Source: Olsenella_K absiana | GTDB lineage: Bacteria > Actinomycetota > Coriobacteriia > Coriobacteriales > Atopobiaceae | Reading direction: 5' to 3' | Length of the DNA stretch: 64,000 nt | NCBI RefSeq assembly: GCF_036408855.1 | Contig: NZ_JAZGJQ010000002.1 | Location: 124,001 to 188,000 of the forward strand | Part shown: piece by piece, positions 60,536 to 64,000 of the stretch | How the letters are laid out: each line of letters begins with the position of its first letter | Position numbering within the stretch: the stretch's first letter is position 1 | Program-made: the position numbers and the translations under genes | Notes under the pieces: generated by a model | Databases searched by the model: none | What the model was told of the DNA's origin: nothing | The model's input: the letters and a program-made list of their open reading frames with translations, nothing else

Positions 60536-61440
60536 TGGGTCACCCCTCCTCCTTGGCGTTCGGACGCCACCGCCCGGCCTGCGTCCGCCCGGCCGGCCTC
60601 CCGCATGAACGCAGGCCGCTCCCCCCGCTGGGCCGCGAGCGCGATGTCGACCATCGCGACCGCGACGCCGTCGTCCGCGCAGGCGCCCACGTGCCAGCGG
60701 GCTGCCCGTGCCGCCGCGGGCATGGCGTTGGCGACCGCCACGGAGTTCTCGACCTCCGCGATGGCCTCGAGGTCGTTCTCGGCGTCGCCGAAGAAGACGA
60801 CCTCGTCCGGGGAGACGCCGAGCTCTCGCGCCAGCACCCTGATGCCCGAGGCCTTGTTGACGCCGCGCGGCAGCACGTCGCACCAGCCGGGGAAGGTCTC
60901 CACCAGCTCCAGGGCGAGCCCCTCGTCGCGCACGGCGTCGCGCACGGCGTCGACGACCCCCGCGCCGCCCCTGGTCGCAACCGTGACGGAGATGTAGGGG
61001 ACCTCCGGCGCCTCGTCCACGACGTGCGGCGTGAAGCGGTAGCGCCTGCCATAGGCGGCCGCCTCCTCCGGCGCGGCCCCCACGCAGTACGCGGGATTGG
61101 TTTCGTCGGTCTCCTGCGGATAGTAGAAGAGGCAGGTCCCGGGGTGAGCGAGCGCCGCCTCCTGAAGGCGGCGGAGGTCACCCGGAGCGCAGAGACTCTC
61201 GGAGACGAGCTCGCCGTCCACGTAGACCATCTGGCCGTTGAAGAGCACGCCCGTCTGGAAGTAGTCCGCGTCGTGCAGGAAGAACGGCGCCAGCTCGACC
61301 GGCCCGCGGCCGGTGCACGGGCCGAACTCGATGCCGGCCGCGCGCAGCGCCTGGATCGCGACGAGCGTGCGGGCCGAGACGTGCGAGCGCCCTATGGGGA
61401 TCAGGGTGTTGTCCATGTCGGACAGGACGAGCTTGAACAA
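60532..61440 (-). CDS. Cof-type HAD phosphatase, first of a tandem pair
   Basis: A 302-residue HAD IIB phosphatase: SDMDNTLI, CTGRGP, and VVFFGDAENDLEAI as motif IV. The start is TTG, preceded by GAGAGG. About 35-40% similar by eye to its neighbour, so a tandem duplication is likely. Substrate unknown. Confidence 0.9.
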   Translation of the reverse strand: MFKLVLSDMDNTLIPIGRSHVSARTLVAIQALRAAGIEFGPCTGRGPVELAPFFLHDADYFQTGVLFNGQMVYVDGELVSESLCAPGDLRRLQEAALAHPGTCLFYYPQETDETNPAYCVGAAPEEAAAYGRRYRFTPHVVDEAPEVPYISVTVATRGGAGVVDAVRDAVRDEGLALELVETFPGWCDVLPRGVNKASGIRVLARELGVSPDEVVFFGDAENDLEAIAEVENSVAVANAMPAAARAARWHVGACADDGVAVAMVDIALAAQRGERPAFMREAGRADAGRAVASERQGGGVTQ

Positions 61441-61506
61441 GGGGACGCCTCTCTGGGAGCGGTGGGATAGACGTCGGACGCACAGGTACGCGCCCGAGGA
61501 CCCATC

Positions 61507-62037
61507 CTATCCCACGAGGGCGTCGAAGCGGTCGATGCGCATGAGAATCTGCTCCACGTCCACCATGGACCAGATCGTCGCCACGCGCCGGCCGTCCGAC
61601 CACACGCCCACGCTCGCGCCGCCGCCGACGGGCGGCGGGCCCATCCTCCTGATAGAGGTGATGTCGCGATACCTCACCTCGGCCGTGGGGCCGACGAGGG
61701 GCGTCACGGCCATGCGGTCGTCGTAGGTGACCACGCGGTAGCGGCGCATCATCACCCACATGCAGAAGGAGGCGACGAGGAAACTCAGGAAGAACCCCGG
61801 GACAATATCCTCCGCAACGTCGAAGACGCCGATGCCGCACAGCCAGCTGAGGACGATTCCCATGATCGCGACGAAGGCCATCGACGCGACGACCGATCGC
61901 GAGAGCGCGCCGGAGACCATGTAGGTGTCATGGTGGCTGTGGTGCCTCTCCGGCATGCCCGCGTCGTCGAAGTGCTCCATCAGGGCTGCCACTATGGGCA
62001 GGCTCATGCTGACGGTAGCGAAGAGCATCGGCTCCAT
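61507..62037 (-). CDS. Membrane protein with PH-like C-terminal domain
   Basis: A 176-residue protein. It has a short N-terminal hydrophobic patch (5-20), a His-rich stretch (HHSHH), two helices (about residues 46-95) and a C-terminal beta-rich tail (YRVVTYDDRMAVTPLVGPTAEVRYRDITSIRR) like bacterial PH-type domains. Function unknown. It lies 66 bases ahead of the HAD pair. Confidence 0.6.
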   Translation of the reverse strand: MEPMLFATVSMSLPIVAALMEHFDDAGMPERHHSHHDTYMVSGALSRSVVASMAFVAIMGIVLSWLCGIGVFDVAEDIVPGFFLSFLVASFCMWVMMRRYRVVTYDDRMAVTPLVGPTAEVRYRDITSIRRMGPPPVGGGASVGVWSDGRRVATIWSMVDVEQILMRIDRFDALVG

Positions 62038-62369
62038 CAGCCCTCACCCGACCTTTCAACGTACGTGTTGGCCCATCTGGCCAACCGGCTCCAACGGCTT
62101 GGTAGCGCGCCAGCGCTTAGTTTCGATCTCGCGGGCCACTCGCGCTCGGACCCGTTGTCTGGATTTGCTCTCTTGGGGCCCTCGCGCTCGGACCCGATAT
62201 GGTGGCAGGCAGTCGTTTGCGGTCGCGTAGCGTCGTCGAAGGTGTGGGCGAGCGGATCCACTGGCGTGGCCAGCTCATCGGTAGGAGAAGGACCGGCTGC
62301 AGGCCGGCCCTTCTCGCCTCGTCGCTCATATTGTAGTACGCTGGTAAGTTTTTCGGCATCGTGCGCCGT
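62038..62369. other. Intergenic region with a direct repeat and hairpin
   Basis: It contains two copies of the 16-mer CTCGCGCTCGGACCCG (62139-62154 and 62181-62196, 42-base period) and a hairpin with a GAGAAGGAC copy at 62285-62315. The repeat may be an operator or the trace of a lost element. No gene. Confidence 0.5.
62285..62315 (-). terminator. Hairpin downstream of pepT
   Basis: GAGAAGG-A-CCGGC pairs with GCCGG-C-CCTTCTC (one internal mismatch), loop TGCAG. It lies ~55 bases after the pepT stop. Confidence 0.55.
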
Positions 62370-63665
62370 CTAGGGTTCCAGAACCCCCGTCTGCGGGACC
62401 GCGAACTTGGCTACGAGGCGCTCCAGCACGTCGACCGTGATCTCGAGGCTGCGCACGGGGACGAACTCACGGACCGAGTGGGCGTTGTAGCCGCCCGTCG
62501 CCAGGTTGGGGCACGGCAGGCCGCGCAGGCTGAGCTGCGAGCCGTCGGTGCCCCCGCGGACCGCCACGCAGCGCGCGTCCAGGCCGACCTCGCGGTTGGC
62601 GTCGAGGGCGTTGGTGATGAGGAACGGGCAGTCGTCGAAGCACTCGGCCATGTTGCGGTACTCCTCGCGGACCTCGACCTCCACGGTGCCCTCGCCGTAG
62701 CGGCCGTTCATGAAGGCCGCGATCTGGCGCAGGACCTCGGCGCGGTGGGCGAAGGCACCCGCGTCGTGGTCGCGCACGATCAGCTGCAGCCTCGCCTCGG
62801 CGGCCGTGCCCGAGACCTGCGTGGGGTGGTAGAAGCCCTCGTAGCCCTCGGTGTACTCGGGTCGCTCCGCGGCCGGGACGAGGTCGAGGAACTCGCCCGC
62901 GAGCGTGATGGCGTTGACCATGACGCCCTTGGCGGAACCGGGGTGGATCATCACGCCGTGGATAAGGACGTTCGCCTCGGCGGCGTTGAACGTCTCGTAG
63001 TTGACCTCGCCCAGGGTCTCGCCGTCCACGGTGTAGCACCAGCGCGCGCCGAAGCGCTCGAGGTCGAGGAGGGACGCGCCGTGACCGATCTCCTCGTCGG
63101 GGACGAAGGCGACCCTGAGCTCCGGGTGGGGCAGCGTGCGGTCGTCGTGAAGGCGGGCGATGAGGGAGCAGACCTCGGCGACGCCAGCCTTGTCGTCGGC
63201 GCCGAGCAGGGTGGTGCCGTCCGAGCAGATGATGTCCTGGCCCACGAACTGCTCGAGGTCGGGCACCTGCGCGGGGGAGGTGGCGACGGGCTCGCCCGCG
63301 ACCACGCCGGCCACGAGGTCGCCGCCCTCGTAGTGGACCACGTGCGGGGACACGCCCTCGCCCGGCGCGTCGGGCGCCGTGTCGATGTGGGCGCACAGCC
63401 CGAGCGCGGGCAGTCTCTCGGCGCCGGGCGACGCGGGGAGGGTGCCGGGCACGTAGGCGTGCTCGTCCACGCTCACGTCCTCGCAGCCGACCGAGCGCAG
63501 CTCCTCGCCGAGAACCTCCGCCATGTGGCGCTGTCGCTCGGTGGAGGGGGTGCGGTCGGCATGCTCCGGGTCGGACTGCGAGCCCACGCGGACGAGGCGC
63601 ATGAAGCGCTCGGCCACGTCGCTCAGCCGGGGCTCCCCCGGCTCGGGGATGGGATCCTCTGCCAT
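62370..63665 (-). CDS. pepT: Peptidase T (tripeptidase)
   Basis: A 431-residue M20 zinc tripeptidase. Metal and catalytic motifs: GLCAHIDTAPD, GADDKAG, FVPDEEIGHG and the late CPNLATGGYNAHSVREFV. Active on tripeptides in the cytoplasm. The ATG at 63665 has GGAGAA eight bases upstream; a TTG four codons earlier is less likely. The hairpin at 62285-62315 follows it. Confidence 0.93.
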   Translation of the reverse strand: MAEDPIPEPGEPRLSDVAERFMRLVRVGSQSDPEHADRTPSTERQRHMAEVLGEELRSVGCEDVSVDEHAYVPGTLPASPGAERLPALGLCAHIDTAPDAPGEGVSPHVVHYEGGDLVAGVVAGEPVATSPAQVPDLEQFVGQDIICSDGTTLLGADDKAGVAEVCSLIARLHDDRTLPHPELRVAFVPDEEIGHGASLLDLERFGARWCYTVDGETLGEVNYETFNAAEANVLIHGVMIHPGSAKGVMVNAITLAGEFLDLVPAAERPEYTEGYEGFYHPTQVSGTAAEARLQLIVRDHDAGAFAHRAEVLRQIAAFMNGRYGEGTVEVEVREEYRNMAECFDDCPFLITNALDANREVGLDARCVAVRGGTDGSQLSLRGLPCPNLATGGYNAHSVREFVPVRSLEITVDVLERLVAKFAVPQTGVLEP

Positions 63666-63760
63666 GTTCTTCTCCAATCCTGAAAGGGGCGCCGCGGCCT
63701 GGCGCGACGCCCCGGGTTGCCACCCTGCGCTCTGCGACCCGTCTCGTGGGCCCCTGGCGC

Positions 63761-63807
63761 GGCTACCTTACTCCTGCCTTGCTGAGGCTACCTTACTCCT
63801 GCCTTGC
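63761..63807. repeat. 22-bp tandem duplication at a gene end
   Basis: GGCTACCTTACTCCTGCCTT plus GC occurs at 63761-63782 and 63786-63807, separated by TGA. The second copy contains the stop codon of the last gene. It looks like a replication slippage or small duplication. Confidence 0.8.
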
Positions 63808-64000
63808 GCTCCGCCTCCTCGATCCGGGCGAGCTGCTCGGCGGAGAGGTGGATGCGACCCTCGCCGCGTCCGTAGGTCCGGCCGCCGTCGGAGGTGCCGT
63901 CGGCGGCCGTCGGGACCTCGCCGTAGGCCGCGTAGGCGCCACCGGCGCTGCCCCCCTCGTTGACGATCGAGTCCTCGAGCTCTCCGGCGCGACGGTAGTG
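63788..64000 (-). CDS. Partial protein, C-terminus only
   Basis: A frame on the minus strand runs in from the right edge for 70 codons and ends in KAGVR then TAG. The visible part starts HYRRAGELEDSIVNEGGSAG and contains a Gly/Ala/Tyr-rich linker and a helical end HLSAEQLARIEEAERK. No motif identifies it. Confidence 0.6.
   Translation of the reverse strand, partial: HYRRAGELEDSIVNEGGSAGGAYAAYGEVPTAADGTSDGGRTYGRGEGRIHLSAEQLARIEEAERKAGVR

Overview
This is a GC-rich chromosomal window whose gene set suggests an anaerobic, fermentative actinobacterium. An Olsenella/Atopobiaceae-like member of the Coriobacteriia is my best guess. The pointers are AdhE, a selenocysteine-containing GrdB-type reductase, high-GC codon use, and purine synthesis that ends in separate AICAR transformylase and PurO-type cyclohydrolase genes. 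The lineage is inferred, not shown. About 54 protein genes, one initiator tRNA, one insertion sequence with a passenger gene, one ZTP riboswitch and several repeats can be supported.

Region by region. 1-12.5 kb: housekeeping and small-molecule genes: a DEAD-box helicase, dCMP deaminase, a BFD-DUF1653 fusion, a ZIP transporter, a coiled-coil pseudo-esterase, a deformylase-like protein beside a CobW GTPase, xpt, purH(AICARFT)-purO under a ZTP riboswitch, a NUDIX hydrolase and an APH-like kinase. 12.5-19.3 kb: adhE, coaX, an OPT transporter and a TPR-like membrane protein. 19.4-26.8 kb: a complete phosphate operon, pstS-C-A-B-B-phoU-response regulator-histidine kinase, with overlapping genes and a PHO-box-like direct repeat upstream. 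26.8-27.5 kb: a DsbA-family protein.

27.6-39.2 kb is the most unusual part. All genes point left: an LctP-family permease, three HSL-type esterases alternating with three small proteins that look like truncated, nucleophile-less copies of the same fold, a PucR-family regulator, a GrdE-like protein without the Cys that becomes pyruvoyl, and a GrdB-like protein read through an in-frame UGA (selenocysteine) with a hairpin directly behind it. No grdA, grdC, grdD or selenocysteine machinery is in the window. A working model is uptake by the permease, processing by the esterase pairs and reductive cleavage by the Sec protein, switched by PucR through a shared dyad upstream of two of the genes. The substrate is unknown.

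39.5-46.9 kb: mntP, an alpha/beta hydrolase, an orphan sugar-binding lipoprotein, a YihY-family membrane protein, map, a zinc-ribbon membrane protein, tRNA-fMet with a clear promoter and terminator, an orphan RHH protein and ogt. 46.9-51.5 kb: a diguanylate cyclase, a gene remnant, and an IS1595-family 'transporter IS' with perfect 8-bp target duplications carrying a lincosamide-nucleotidyltransferase-like gene, then HIRAN and Sel1 proteins. 51.5-64 kb: an NlpC/P60-like protein, PrsW, a CPA2 antiporter, a GH32 fructosidase, PlsY with a very long disordered tail, a DUF559-like protein flanked by two 68-bp TIR-bounded repeats, two Cof-type HAD phosphatases, a PH-like membrane protein, pepT and a partial gene.

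The 9-mer GAGAAGGAC (or its complement) recurs 24 times by eye across the window, including eight intergenic copies.
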